The notes under the pieces were generated by a model. The model made no database searches. It was not told the origin of the DNA and saw only the letters and a list, made by a program, of their open reading frames with translations. Positions 1 through 7,336 of a stretch of 10,613 nucleotides of DNA are shown piece after piece. Source of the stretch: Spirochaetaceae bacterium (GTDB taxonomy: Bacteria > Spirochaetota > Spirochaetia > Treponematales > Treponemataceae); the NCBI GenBank assembly GCA_031271875.1, contig JAISVD010000189.1, positions 1 to 10,613 on the forward strand, given 5' to 3'. The translations under genes were made by a program, and so were the position numbers. Positions within the stretch are counted from its first letter, which is position 1. Every line of letters begins with the position of its first letter.

Positions 1-1
1 T

Positions 2-616
2 GACGGAATAATAAAGGAAAACCCCCTGCTTGTGTTGATGATCGGGCTGTGTTCATCCCTCGCCGTTACCACCGCTGTGGCGAACGGCATCGGCATGGGG
101 GTCGCGATGACGTTTGTCCTGCTGATGAGTGAAATAATCATCAGTCTGTTCAGAAAACTGATCCCCGGTTCCATCCGTATCCCGGTGTTCATCATTGTTA
201 TCGCGGCTTTCACTACCATTGTAGATTTACTGATGAAAGCGTACACCCCCGACCTCTCGAAGGCGATGGGCGTGTATATCCCCCTTATCGTAGTCAACTG
301 CATAATTATGGGCCGTGTAGAAGCCTTTGCCTCGCAGCGCGCCCTGGGAGAGGTCATCCCCGATGCCCTCGGCATGGGAATCGGTTATACCTGGGTACTG
401 GTGGGTATCTCGCTTGTCCGGGAGCTGATCGGCGCGGGTACTATCCTCAGTTTCCGGCTGATCCCCGAAGCGTACACAATAGGGTTCTTTTCCAAATCTC
501 CGGGGGGCTTTTTCGTGTTCGCCCTGTTCATTTCGCTGAATATGGTAATTAAAAAGGCGCTGGAGAAAAAACCTGAGACTGTAAAGCCCGTAGCTGCTGA
601 GGAGGCGCTTAAGTGA
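2..616 (+). CDS. rnfE: RnfE, electron transport complex membrane subunit (5' end outside window)
   Basis: Integral membrane subunit of the Rnf complex, which couples reduced ferredoxin:NAD+ electron flow to Na+ or H+ translocation across the inner membrane. The frame is already open at the left edge (DGIIKENPLLVLMIGLC), so the first residues lie upstream; the ATG at 32 is internal. About 204 codons are visible, close to full family length. Roughly five to six hydrophobic segments are evident. The cysteines in MIGLCSSLA and in VVNCIIMGRVEAFA match the paired membrane cysteines of the RnfA/RnfE (NqrD/NqrE) families, which in solved NQR/Rnf structures hold an iron centre in the membrane. The C-terminus is short, charged and cytoplasm-like (KKALEKKPETVK). 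The stop codon overlaps the rnfA start by 4 nt, which indicates translational coupling. Family assignment is secure; coupling-ion choice cannot be read here. Confidence 0.95.
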   Translation, partial: DGIIKENPLLVLMIGLCSSLAVTTAVANGIGMGVAMTFVLLMSEIIISLFRKLIPGSIRIPVFIIVIAAFTTIVDLLMKAYTPDLSKAMGVYIPLIVVNCIIMGRVEAFASQRALGEVIPDALGMGIGYTWVLVGISLVRELIGAGTILSFRLIPEAYTIGFFSKSPGGFFVFALFISLNMVIKKALEKKPETVKPVAAEEALK

Positions 617-1191
617 GTGATCTGGTAAAAATATTTCTGACGGCGATGCTGATAGAGAACGCGGTTCTCATGCGCTTTCTTGCCCTCTGTCCGTTTATCG
701 GAATGACTTCGGATGTGGGCAAGGCGAACGGTATGGGTATCGCCACCTCCTTCGTAATGGTCCTTGCCACCGCGGTCACCTTTCCGCTCTATCAGTTTGT
801 GCTGGTACCCTTCGGCCTTGAATTCCTCCAGACCCTGATGTTCATCCTGATTATCGCGAGTCTGGTCCAGCTGGTCGAGTTTTATCTGCGGAAATCCGCC
901 CCCGGCCTGTACAGCTCCATGGGGGTATACCTTGCCCTGATAACGACAAACTGCGCCATCCTCGCGGTCACCCTTGATGTTATCAGCAAAAACTACACCT
1001 TTATCGAGGCGATAGTCTATTCCATCGGTACTGCCTGCGGGTTCATCATGTCCCTGCTGCTGATGGCGGGCATCCGGGAGCGGATTAAGATCGCTCCGGT
1101 TCCGGCGTTCCTCAAGGGAACCCCTGTTCTGTTTGTGGCGGCCGCTCTGCTGTCGATGGCCTTTAACGGCTTTGCCGGTCTGATAAAATAA
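613..1191 (+). CDS. rnfA: RnfA, electron transport complex membrane subunit
   Basis: 192-residue, six-helix membrane protein paralogous to RnfE, with opposite predicted topology in the family. The start is a GTG whose GTGA overlaps the rnfE stop; an AGGAGG at about 599-604 lies 8 nt upstream and fixes this start. The N-terminal segment ENAVLMRFLALCPFIGM and the central GVYLALITTNCAIL carry the two diagnostic cysteines (Cys26, Cys114) that, with those of RnfE, ligate the intramembrane Fe-S centre in the NQR/Rnf family. Length is normal for RnfA. It sits between rnfE and rnfB in the order seen in many anaerobes. The reported Rnf role is electron transfer across the membrane between the RnfB side and the flavin subunits RnfG/RnfD; that is family knowledge, not visible here. 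Confidence 0.95.
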   Translation: MSDLVKIFLTAMLIENAVLMRFLALCPFIGMTSDVGKANGMGIATSFVMVLATAVTFPLYQFVLVPFGLEFLQTLMFILIIASLVQLVEFYLRKSAPGLYSSMGVYLALITTNCAILAVTLDVISKNYTFIEAIVYSIGTACGFIMSLLLMAGIRERIKIAPVPAFLKGTPVLFVAAALLSMAFNGFAGLIK

Positions 1192-1193
1192 GC

Positions 1194-1207
1194 CGGTTCC
1201 GGAACCG
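1194..1207. repeat. 14-bp perfect palindrome in the rnfA-rnfB spacer
   Basis: The sequence CGGTTCCGGAACCG lies directly after the rnfA stop. No T-run follows, so it is not an intrinsic terminator. A second small imperfect hairpin (CGGGAAG/CTTCCG, about 1219-1232) follows just before the rnfB Shine-Dalgarno. These could stabilise or segment the mRNA between the two cistrons; function is not established. Confidence 0.4.
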
Positions 1208-1246
1208 TTACAGGGATCCGGGAAGCTCTTCCGAGGAGTTATTTGT

Positions 1247-2074
1247 ATGTCGGTTATTATTACGACCCTTATCGTTTCTTTTATTGCAGCGTTGGCGTTG
1301 GGTTTTCTGCTTGGTGTGTTCCGGAAGATTTTTCATGTTGATGAGAATCCTCTGGTAAGTGAAATACGTGACGTCCTTCCCGGTACAAACTGCGGCGCCT
1401 GCGGTTATCCGGGATGTGACGGATATGCCGCCGCCGTTGCCTGCGGAAGCGCCCCGTCCAATCTCTGTTCGGTGGGGGGCTTTGCTGTCGCCTCGAAGGT
1501 CGGCGCCCTCGCAGGGCAGAACGTTTCCGCCGAGAACCGGCTTGCCGTTCTTGCCTGTCAGGGAACCTGCGAACTCGCTCCGCCCAAAGGCGAGTACAAC
1601 GGCGTACAAACCTGCCGCGCCGCCAGGGTGAGTACCGGGGGAACAAAGCTCTGTAATTGGGGCTGTCTGGGGTTTGGGGACTGTGAGAAGGTCTGTCCTT
1701 TTGACGCGATCCATGTCGGCCCGGATTGTATTCCCCATGTTGATTACGCAAAATGCACCGGATGCGGTATCTGTGTCAAGGAGTGTCCTCAAGGGCTTCT
1801 CCTGCTTCAATCCTCACAGCGGAAGGGCGCTGTCGCACTCTGTTCAAACCGCAGCCCCGTCAAGAGCGCTGTCCTCAAGACCTGCAAGATCGGGTGCATC
1901 AAATGCGGCAAATGCGAAAAGGTCTGTCCCGAAGGGGCGATCAAGGTCATAAACGGAATCCCGGAAGTGGATTACTCCCTGTGTACATCCTGCGGCAAGT
2001 GTGTCACCGACTGTCCCACCAGAGTCCTCAAGCTGCTTGAAAACGGTGTCTTTGACGCCGCCGCCGGAAGCTGA
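1247..2074 (+). CDS. rnfB: RnfB, iron-sulfur subunit of the Rnf complex with five predicted [4Fe-4S] sites
   Basis: 275 residues. Residues 1-25 form a single membrane anchor. Cys49, Cys52, Cys57 and Cys74 give the RnfB-type C-x2-C-x4-C-x16-C cluster motif. Two ferredoxin-like modules follow. The first has CNWGCLGFGDCEKVCP and CTGCGICVKECP; the second has CKIGCIKCGKCEKVCP and CTSCGKCVTDCP. That makes four ferredoxin-type clusters plus the N-terminal one. Enterobacterial RsxB is about 190 residues with one two-cluster module, so this is the longer anaerobe type, thought to take electrons from ferredoxin. A GAGGAG at 1233-1238 sits 8 nt before the ATG. The gap after rnfA is 55 nt, and the gene is last in the operon, ending just before a strong terminator. 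Confidence 0.95.
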   Translation: MSVIITTLIVSFIAALALGFLLGVFRKIFHVDENPLVSEIRDVLPGTNCGACGYPGCDGYAAAVACGSAPSNLCSVGGFAVASKVGALAGQNVSAENRLAVLACQGTCELAPPKGEYNGVQTCRAARVSTGGTKLCNWGCLGFGDCEKVCPFDAIHVGPDCIPHVDYAKCTGCGICVKECPQGLLLLQSSQRKGAVALCSNRSPVKSAVLKTCKIGCIKCGKCEKVCPEGAIKVINGIPEVDYSLCTSCGKCVTDCPTRVLKLLENGVFDAAAGS

Positions 2075-2120
2075 AAACCGTCCCGGAGGGGGAAGGTATT
2101 AAAACCTCACTACGAAGAGA

Positions 2121-2161
2121 CCGCTTCTTTCCGGGATATCCCGGAAAGAAGCGGTTTTTTT
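2121..2161 (+). terminator. Intrinsic terminator of the rnf operon
   Basis: A perfect 16-bp inverted repeat (arms 2121-2136 and 2139-2154, sequence starting CCGCTTCTTTCCGGG) is followed at once by a run of seven T (2155-2161). It lies 46 nt after the rnfB stop. There is no T-run on the opposite strand, so it is one-directional. Confidence 0.93.
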
Positions 2162-2180
2162 ATACGGAATACGGAAGGGG

Positions 2181-2206
2181 ACAACCGCTTCATGAAACAA
2201 GAAGCG
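2181..2206 (-). terminator. Weak hairpin after the leftward regulator gene
   Basis: Read on the minus strand, CCGCTTC and GAAGCGG (7 bp) flank a short loop about 15-40 nt after the regulator stop. The following bases are only modestly T-rich (TTGTCCCCTT). It may be a weak terminator or just the 3' end structure. The stem arms resemble the base of the rnf terminator 30 bp away. Confidence 0.3.
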
Positions 2207-2221
2207 GCTGCCGGATTTTCT

Positions 2222-2560
2222 TCATTCCTTTGTTTTTTGAAATTTCTCAAGCAATTCATGTATTTCTTCCGTACGGACAGATATTTCTTCAACGAGTCCC
2301 TGTAATTCATACCAACCCTGTCCGGACACCGAGGGAAAGGGTTCCTCCCCCGACCGGAACAGGGACGATAATGAAACCCCAAGGGTTTCAGCAAGCGCGG
2401 ACAGTTTTTCCGATGACGGAAAACGTTTCCCTGATTCGATGTATCCGATATAGCAGGCTGATACGTTCATCCTTCTTGCAAGTTCCCGCTGAGATAACTT
2501 TTCTCTCCTCCGAACCTCCCGTACGTTCCGGGCAAGATATGTAATTGCATTATTCTTCAT
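2222..2560 (-). CDS. XRE-family helix-turn-helix transcriptional regulator
   Basis: 112-residue predicted DNA-binding protein. Residues about 9-67 form an HTH_3/Cro-C1 type domain: LARNVREVRRREKLSQRELA, then RMNVSACYIGYIESGKRFPS (recognition region), then SEKLSALAETLGVSLSSLF. The C-terminus (about 86-110) is rich in Glu and Lys with heptad-like spacing and may be a dimerising helix. The ATG at 2560 is chosen because the conserved domain begins a few residues later. The frame stays open upstream to 2815, but that part is proline- and tryptophan-rich, unlike the family, and its starts lack a well-spaced ribosome site. The upstream AGAAG is only a weak Shine-Dalgarno, so coupling to the short ORF just upstream is possible. 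Its targets are unknown; the divergent gene at 2838 is the obvious candidate. Confidence 0.85.
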   Translation of the reverse strand: MKNNAITYLARNVREVRRREKLSQRELARRMNVSACYIGYIESGKRFPSSEKLSALAETLGVSLSSLFRSGEEPFPSVSGQGWYELQGLVEEISVRTEEIHELLEKFQKTKE

Positions 2561-2576
2561 TATTTGTTTTCTTCTT

Positions 2577-2636
2577 TTATTCCAATAATAATCCCGTAAA
2601 AATGGCGGCGAACATATGATACTCGCCGTCATCCAT
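2577..2636 (-). CDS. Possible 19-codon leader ORF upstream of the regulator
   Basis: A short ORF encodes MDDGEYHMFAAIFTGLLLE and ends 16 nt before the regulator ATG. The best Shine-Dalgarno in the region, AAAGGAGG at 2650-2657 (minus strand), precedes it by 13 nt, which is longer than ideal. No other start fits that ribosome site better: an ATG in the regulator frame at 2632 is 17 nt away. It could be a leader peptide coupling translation into the regulator, or a chance ORF. Nothing in the composition proves coding. Confidence 0.3.
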   Translation of the reverse strand: MDDGEYHMFAAIFTGLLLE

Positions 2637-2837
2637 AATTGTCCTGATACCTCCTTTCTTTTCTGAAATACATTTACTCTCCCCCATTGATAATACTTTA
2701 TGTATTGAGGCCATGGAACAAATTGATGCCATATAAATTGACTTCCGGGAAAAGGCGCCGGCGGCGGGATTAATTGTTTTTTGTTGATTTGTCTCAGGGT
2801 CTGTACCTTTCGCATACAATCATGTTATACAAATAAA

Positions 2838-3257
2838 ATGGATATTACTGAAATGGAAAAAGCCCTGTTCGCGGTGATTCATGATTCCGGACTGGACAGG
2901 CTTTTCAAGCCCGGAAGGGTACGCAGGGAGGGTTCCAGGCAGCCCTTTTATGTTACCGTCCGGCTCAAGTTGAACAACCCCTATACCTTTCTCGGTTTTG
3001 AAGCGGTCATGAAAAAAAACGGCCTAAAATTCAATATTCATCACACAAAACGCATACACCCTGAACTCCGGAAGGCGCTGATCCTGCTGGGCGGTTCCCC
3101 GAATAACGGGAATACCGGGATAGAGTTCCCCTTTGATGCTGATATGACGCGGAAGGCTTTGGAGATATACCGGATCCTGCTTGTACCGGAGATGATAGAG
3201 CTCTGCGGCGCTTCCGGCTATAAACCGCTCCGCCTCATCCTTGAGGACCGGGCATGA
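2838..3257 (+). CDS. Conserved-looking protein of unknown function, paired with the DNA glycosylase gene
   Basis: I do not recognise this 139-residue protein. It is soluble and basic-to-neutral with no signal peptide or membrane segment. The order of features is: an N-terminal helix (MDITEMEKALFAVIHDSG), a basic strand region (KPGRVRREGSRQPFYVTVRL), GFEAVMKKNGLKFNIHHTKR, and a C-terminal helical part. Two starts compete, ATG 2838 and ATG 2853; neither has a Shine-Dalgarno sequence. A TATACA at 2826-2831 lies 6 nt before 2838, and a TACAAT at 2815-2820 would give an 11-nt leader, so initiation may be leaderless or nearly so. The stop is 12 nt before the glycosylase ATG, so the two are probably cotranscribed. 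A role in DNA repair is suggested only by this neighbour. Confidence 0.7.
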   Translation: MDITEMEKALFAVIHDSGLDRLFKPGRVRREGSRQPFYVTVRLKLNNPYTFLGFEAVMKKNGLKFNIHHTKRIHPELRKALILLGGSPNNGNTGIEFPFDADMTRKALEIYRILLVPEMIELCGASGYKPLRLILEDRA

Positions 3258-3269
3258 GGATATCTGTTT

Positions 3270-4052
3270 ATGGAAACAACGGAAAGGACTTTTTTTGATC
3301 CCGACCTTACCCTGAACTGCGGGCAGTGTTTCCGCTGGGATAAGGGGCCTGACGGAGTATGGACAGGGGTGGTCGGAAAAAAGGTTCTCCGTGTCGCCCC
3401 AGGCGATCTTCCTTCACTGTACGCCAATCCTGAATATGTGCGGTATTTTGATCTTGAAAGGGATTACGCTCCGATTTATGACCGGCTCTGTCTGCTCTCG
3501 CCTGAAATGGAAGCGGCCGCCGTGTTTTCGGCGGGAATCCGTATCCTCAATCAGGACCCCTGGGAAGCGCTCTGTTCCTTTATCATCTCCCAGAACAACA
3601 ATATCCCCCGTATCAAGGGGATCATACGGCGGCTGAGCGATGCCTTAGGTGATGCCATCGAAGGGGGACAGAGCTCCTTTCCCGGCCCGGAAAGGCTGGC
3701 GGACGCCCGCGAAGAGGTTCTCCGCACCCTGGGATGCGGGTTCCGGGCTCCCTATATAATCGACGCCGCCCGGAAGGTCGCCGGAGGGGATATTGTTCCT
3801 GAAGCGCTGAGGGATATCCCCGTGAATGAGGCGCGGCGGATACTCATGAGTATCCGCGGGGTCGGGCCGAAGGTGGCGGATTGCGCGCTCCTCTATGGTC
3901 TTCACCGTCTCGATGTATTTCCTTCGGATGTATGGATAAAACGGGCGCTGGAAACCCTCTTTCCCGGAAAAACAGCGGAGTTTTTTGGGGAGTATGCGGG
4001 TATCGCCCAGCAGTATATTTTTCACTACATGCGCTGCGGACGGAGAGGATAG
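3270..4052 (+). CDS. ogg: OGG1-family 8-oxoguanine DNA glycosylase/AP lyase
   Basis: 260-residue base-excision repair enzyme that removes 8-oxoguanine opposite cytosine and cleaves the abasic strand. The N-terminal OGG_N-like part includes LNCGQCFRW (16-23) and FDLERDY (60-66). SFIISQNNNIPRIKGII (103-119) is the family's conserved damage-recognition helix. The helix-hairpin-helix IRGVGPKVADCALLYG places the catalytic lysine at Lys201, and the following VFPSDVWIKR gives the catalytic aspartate Asp220, matching Lys249 and Asp268 of human OGG1. The C-terminus QQYIFHYMR is also typical. A GAGGA at 3256-3260, overlapping the upstream stop, sits 9 nt before the ATG. The protein is shorter than eukaryotic OGG1 but normal for the clostridial-type bacterial homologues. 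It converges with prfA, 50 nt apart, with no clear terminator between them. Confidence 0.93.
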   Translation: METTERTFFDPDLTLNCGQCFRWDKGPDGVWTGVVGKKVLRVAPGDLPSLYANPEYVRYFDLERDYAPIYDRLCLLSPEMEAAAVFSAGIRILNQDPWEALCSFIISQNNNIPRIKGIIRRLSDALGDAIEGGQSSFPGPERLADAREEVLRTLGCGFRAPYIIDAARKVAGGDIVPEALRDIPVNEARRILMSIRGVGPKVADCALLYGLHRLDVFPSDVWIKRALETLFPGKTAEFFGEYAGIAQQYIFHYMRCGRRG

Positions 4053-4102
4053 TTTTCTGTGTAGACAGATACTGTGTTTCGGGGAGAGCAAAAAATCCGT
4101 AT

Positions 4103-5173
4103 TTAAGCCGAATTTTCCTTGAGCAGTTTCTCTTTTGCGGATATGCAGAGGGCGTCTACCACCTCATCGAGATACCCCTGCATGATAAGGTCAAGTTTGT
4201 ACAGCGTCAGGTTTATCCGGTGGTCCGTGAGCCGGTTCTGGGGAAAGTTGTATGTGCGGATCCGCTCCGCCCGATCCCCTGAACCAACCTGTTTCCGGCG
4301 TTCCGCCGCCCGTTCCTCGTTTTTCCTGCTCTCTTCAAGTTCAAACAGCCGGGCACGGAGTACCCGCATGGCCTTTGCCTTGTTCTTGATCTGGCTCTTC
4401 TCGTCCTGCTGGATAACCACCAGCCCTGTAGGCAGGTGGGTCAGCCGTACTGCGGAGTCGGTGGTGTTTACGCACTGTCCGCCGGGGCCGCCGGCGCGCA
4501 TCACATCGACCCGCAGATCCTCGGGCCTTATATCGATTTCGGTCTCCTCCGCCTCGGGGAGCACCGCCACTGTCACCGCGCTGGTATGGATGCGCCCCTG
4601 AGTTTCCGTCGCTGGTACCCGCTGAACCCGATGTACGCCGCTCTCCCAGCGCAGGCTGCCGTACACGTATTTTCCGCTGATTGAAAAAGTCACTTCCTTA
4701 AAGCCGCCCAGTTCGGTCTCGCTAGCGTTCATGAGCTCGTATTTCCACCCCTTCATCTCGGCAAAACGGATATACATCCGGTAAAGGTCTGCGGCAAAGA
4801 GGGCGGCTTCGTCCCCGCCGGTGCCGCCCCGGATCTCCATGATGATGTTTTTTTCCTCCAGCGGATCCGGCGGAACGAGGAGCAGTTTTATCTTCTCCTC
4901 AAGGGGGGGACGGCGCTCTTCAAGGGTCTTCAGCTCCTCCCGGGCCATCTCCTTGAGGTCGTGATCGTCCTCTTCGGTAATAAGCGTCTGGGCTTCGGCA
5001 ATGCCGGAGAGCAATTTTTTATACGCTTCGTATGATTCCATCACATCGGAAAGGTACGCGTGTTCCCGCATAACTTCTCTATATTTCTTCTGATCCTTGA
5101 TCAGATCCGGTTCCTGAATATCCTGTTCAACTTCTTTATATCGCGATGCAAGCTGTTCCAGTCTCTCTATCAT
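4103..5173 (-). CDS. prfA: Peptide chain release factor 1
   Basis: 356 residues, full length for RF1, which recognises UAA and UAG and triggers peptide release in the ribosomal A site. The decoding tripeptide PAT is seen in HRVQRVPATETQGRIHTS; RF2 would have SPF here. The catalytic GGQ lies in RAGGPGGQCVNTTDSAVRLTH. The N-terminal helical domain (MIERLEQLASRYKEVEQDI) is normal, which supports the ATG at 5173. There is no Shine-Dalgarno before it. Instead a TTGTCA-17-TATGAT promoter ends 6 nt upstream, so the predicted transcript starts at the ATG itself. prfA is often followed by prmC (the GGQ methyltransferase); here the next gene converges, so prmC is elsewhere or the order differs. Confidence 0.97.
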   Translation of the reverse strand: MIERLEQLASRYKEVEQDIQEPDLIKDQKKYREVMREHAYLSDVMESYEAYKKLLSGIAEAQTLITEEDDHDLKEMAREELKTLEERRPPLEEKIKLLLVPPDPLEEKNIIMEIRGGTGGDEAALFAADLYRMYIRFAEMKGWKYELMNASETELGGFKEVTFSISGKYVYGSLRWESGVHRVQRVPATETQGRIHTSAVTVAVLPEAEETEIDIRPEDLRVDVMRAGGPGGQCVNTTDSAVRLTHLPTGLVVIQQDEKSQIKNKAKAMRVLRARLFELEESRKNEERAAERRKQVGSGDRAERIRTYNFPQNRLTDHRINLTLYKLDLIMQGYLDEVVDALCISAKEKLLKENSA

Positions 5174-5179
5174 GGAACA

Positions 5180-5208
5180 ATCATATCAGAAACGGGAAAA
5201 TCTGACAA
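5180..5208 (-). promoter_or_regulatory. Sigma-70 promoter of prfA, predicted leaderless
   Basis: On the minus strand, TTGTCA (5203-5208) and TATGAT (5180-5185) are separated by exactly 17 bp. Only 6 nt (5174-5179) lie between the -10 box and the prfA ATG, so a normal +1 falls on the A at 5173. Confidence 0.7.
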
Positions 5209-5392
5209 TCTCAAGAGTAACCGGTTCACGGAAATCACTTTTGTGAATATTCATGCAAGTGCTGACAGTAAAGTAGAAAAAACAAATCTGTAAGGTGTAT
5301 TTTAAGTTCCTTTTTTGCTCAAAAACGCTCTCTTTATACATATTTCTGAATTATAAGCAAAATTGATTCCCGTGGGGTGAGCAATGTATATA

Positions 5393-5421
5393 TTGAAATT
5401 GGCTTTAATACACCGTATACT
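5393..5421 (+). promoter_or_regulatory. Sigma-70 promoter of the RNB nuclease gene, predicted leaderless
   Basis: TTGAAA (5393-5398), a 17-bp spacer, and TATACT (5416-5421). The ATG at 5429 begins 8 nt after the -10 box, so +1 is expected at 5428-5429. It overlaps the first codons of the longer reading frame that starts at 5384, which argues that 5384 is not the main start. Confidence 0.7.
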
Positions 5422-5428
5422 CAATTGT

Positions 5429-7294
5429 ATGTTTTCCGAAAAAAACCTTGTGCTCTACAAAAACCAGCCCGCCCTTATACTTGAGCGGGATGGAGATAAA
5501 TACCTTATCGAATCTCAGGGGGGACAGAAAAAAGTACGGGATAAGGATATCGCCCTGCTTCATCCCGGCCCCGCAGGACAGCTCAAAGAGATTTACACCC
5601 ACGCGGATACAGTATTTTCCGCCGGGGAACAACTTGCCCTCAGGCGGAAGGCCCTTGAGGAGGCGTGGGAGCTCCTGGACGGCGCCGATACATCCTTTGC
5701 GGAACTTGCGGGGCTGGTATCGGCGGATTTCAGCCCCCTGGAGGCGTGGACACTGTACCGGCTTTTCCAGGAGACGCCGTGGTTTACGGGAGACATAAAC
5801 GGGTTTGCTCCCCGCCCGGCTCAAGAGGTAGCGGCAATACAGAGCAGGGAAGCCGAAAAGGGCCGGGAGCAGGATATCCGCCAGGAGTTTATCGGTCGGC
5901 TCAAAAAGAATCAGTTGCAGCTCCCGGAGGACGGAAAATTCATGCAGGATATCGAGGCTCTGGCGCTGGGCAAATCCGATAAATCAAAAACAATGAAGGA
6001 AGCTGGTTTTAAAGAGAGCCCTGAGAGGGCGCACAAACTGCTTCTCGATACCGGATACTGGCCCATAACCCGCAACCCCCATCCCGCGCGGAACGGACTT
6101 TCCATGCTCTCTGCGGATGAGCGCCTCGCAAGCCCTCCGGAAGAGGAGCGCCTCGATCTGACCGGCATGACCTCCTGGGCCATCGACAATGAATGGAGCA
6201 ATGACCCCGATGATGCGGTCGCTTTTGACGGCCGGTATCTGTGGGTTCACATCGCCGACCCGGCGTCCACAGTCGTGCCGGACTCTCCTATTGATATCGC
6301 CGCCCGGAACCGGGGGGCAACACTCTATATCCCCGAGGGCGCTGCCCGTATGCTCGCCGAGGAGTCCCTGGAAGATTACGCTCTGGGGCTTGCGCCTGTT
6401 TCCCGGGCGCTGTCATTCAGGATTCTGCTCGATGAAGCGGGAGCCATCGCGGAAAGCGGGGTGTTCAAAACCCTGATCCACGTCAGCCGAATAACTTACC
6501 GCCAGGCGGACGGCATGAAGGATGACCCGGCCCTTGCGCCGCTGTTCGCCATAGCCGACCGGAATTTCGAGCGCCGGGAGAAAGCGGGGGCGGTCTCTAT
6601 CGAACTGCCGGAGGTGCATATTTCGGTATGCGCCGGAGGGAATGAGCCGCAGATACGGATAGAACAGGTCGAACATTTCAGTTCCGCCGACATGGTCCGG
6701 GAGATGATGCTCCTTGCGGGAGAGGCCGCGGCGAGGTATGCCTTCCGCAGTAACATTCCGTTTCTGTATGTGAGCCAGGAGCAGCCGGATATTCCCTCTA
6801 ATCTCCCCGAAGGACTGGCGGGACAGTACCGCCTGCGCCGCTCAATGAAAAGCCGCAGGGTCGGCGTAACCCCGTCGGACCACGCAGGTCTCGGGCTGGG
6901 AATGTACAGTCAGGTAACCAGCCCGCTCCGCCGTTACGGCGACCTTATCGCCCATCAGCAGCTCAGGCTCTTCCTTGCCGGACAGAAGCCGCTTGCCAAG
7001 GATGTTATGCTGGAGTGGATATCCATGGGGGACGCCGCCGCCCAGGCTGCGGTAAAGGCCGAACGGGCAAGCAACCTTCACTGGACTCTTGTATGGCTCA
7101 CACTAAACCCCGACTGGGTGGGAAAGGCTGTCGTGGTGGAACAGAAAGATCGGCGGGTTACGGTTTTCATTCCGGAGCTTGCCAGGGAAGCGCAGATACA
7201 GATAAACTCAGAGGTGCAGCTTAATGATACGGTGTATGTCAGGGCCGCAGCCATCAGCATTCCAGAACTGTCGGTATTGTTCACCGAAGCCTGA
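5429..7294 (+). CDS. RNB-domain exoribonuclease (RNase II/R family)
   Basis: 621 residues from ATG 5429 (636 from ATG 5384). RNB enzymes degrade RNA processively 3' to 5'. Residues 14-48 look like a small beta domain (LVLYKNQPALILERDGDKYL). Residues about 60-240 are helical and poorly recognisable. The RNB core begins near 250 with IDNEWSNDPDDAVAF, carrying the metal-binding aspartates, and ends with YSQVTSPLRRYGDLIAHQQL (about 493-512), the usual (Y)xxxTSPxRRYxDL motif. The last 50 residues (WVGKAVVVEQ...VYVRAAA) resemble a shortened S1/OB domain. Canonical N-terminal cold-shock domains are not obvious, so I do not choose between rnb and rnr. Start choice: 5429 has a leaderless promoter, while 5384 has only GGGGTGAG two bases upstream. 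Confidence 0.9.
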   Translation: MFSEKNLVLYKNQPALILERDGDKYLIESQGGQKKVRDKDIALLHPGPAGQLKEIYTHADTVFSAGEQLALRRKALEEAWELLDGADTSFAELAGLVSADFSPLEAWTLYRLFQETPWFTGDINGFAPRPAQEVAAIQSREAEKGREQDIRQEFIGRLKKNQLQLPEDGKFMQDIEALALGKSDKSKTMKEAGFKESPERAHKLLLDTGYWPITRNPHPARNGLSMLSADERLASPPEEERLDLTGMTSWAIDNEWSNDPDDAVAFDGRYLWVHIADPASTVVPDSPIDIAARNRGATLYIPEGAARMLAEESLEDYALGLAPVSRALSFRILLDEAGAIAESGVFKTLIHVSRITYRQADGMKDDPALAPLFAIADRNFERREKAGAVSIELPEVHISVCAGGNEPQIRIEQVEHFSSADMVREMMLLAGEAAARYAFRSNIPFLYVSQEQPDIPSNLPEGLAGQYRLRRSMKSRRVGVTPSDHAGLGLGMYSQVTSPLRRYGDLIAHQQLRLFLAGQKPLAKDVMLEWISMGDAAAQAAVKAERASNLHWTLVWLTLNPDWVGKAVVVEQKDRRVTVFIPELAREAQIQINSEVQLNDTVYVRAAAISIPELSVLFTEA

Positions 7295-7336
7295 ATATCA
7301 TCCGTAAAAATCGATCCGCGCATCGCTCTTAAAAAA

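Noticed and set aside
1208..1810. 200-codon minus-strand ORF opposite rnfB
   Set aside because: Antisense to well-supported Fe-S motifs; low-complexity basic translation with no family resemblance.
2561..2815. N-terminal extension of the XRE regulator to 197 residues
   Set aside because: Extension is unlike HTH proteins, and its candidate starts lack a well-spaced ribosome site.
3645..4091. 148-codon minus-strand ORF opposite ogg
   Set aside because: Overlaps the catalytic region of the glycosylase; translation is not protein-like and no ribosome site is seen.
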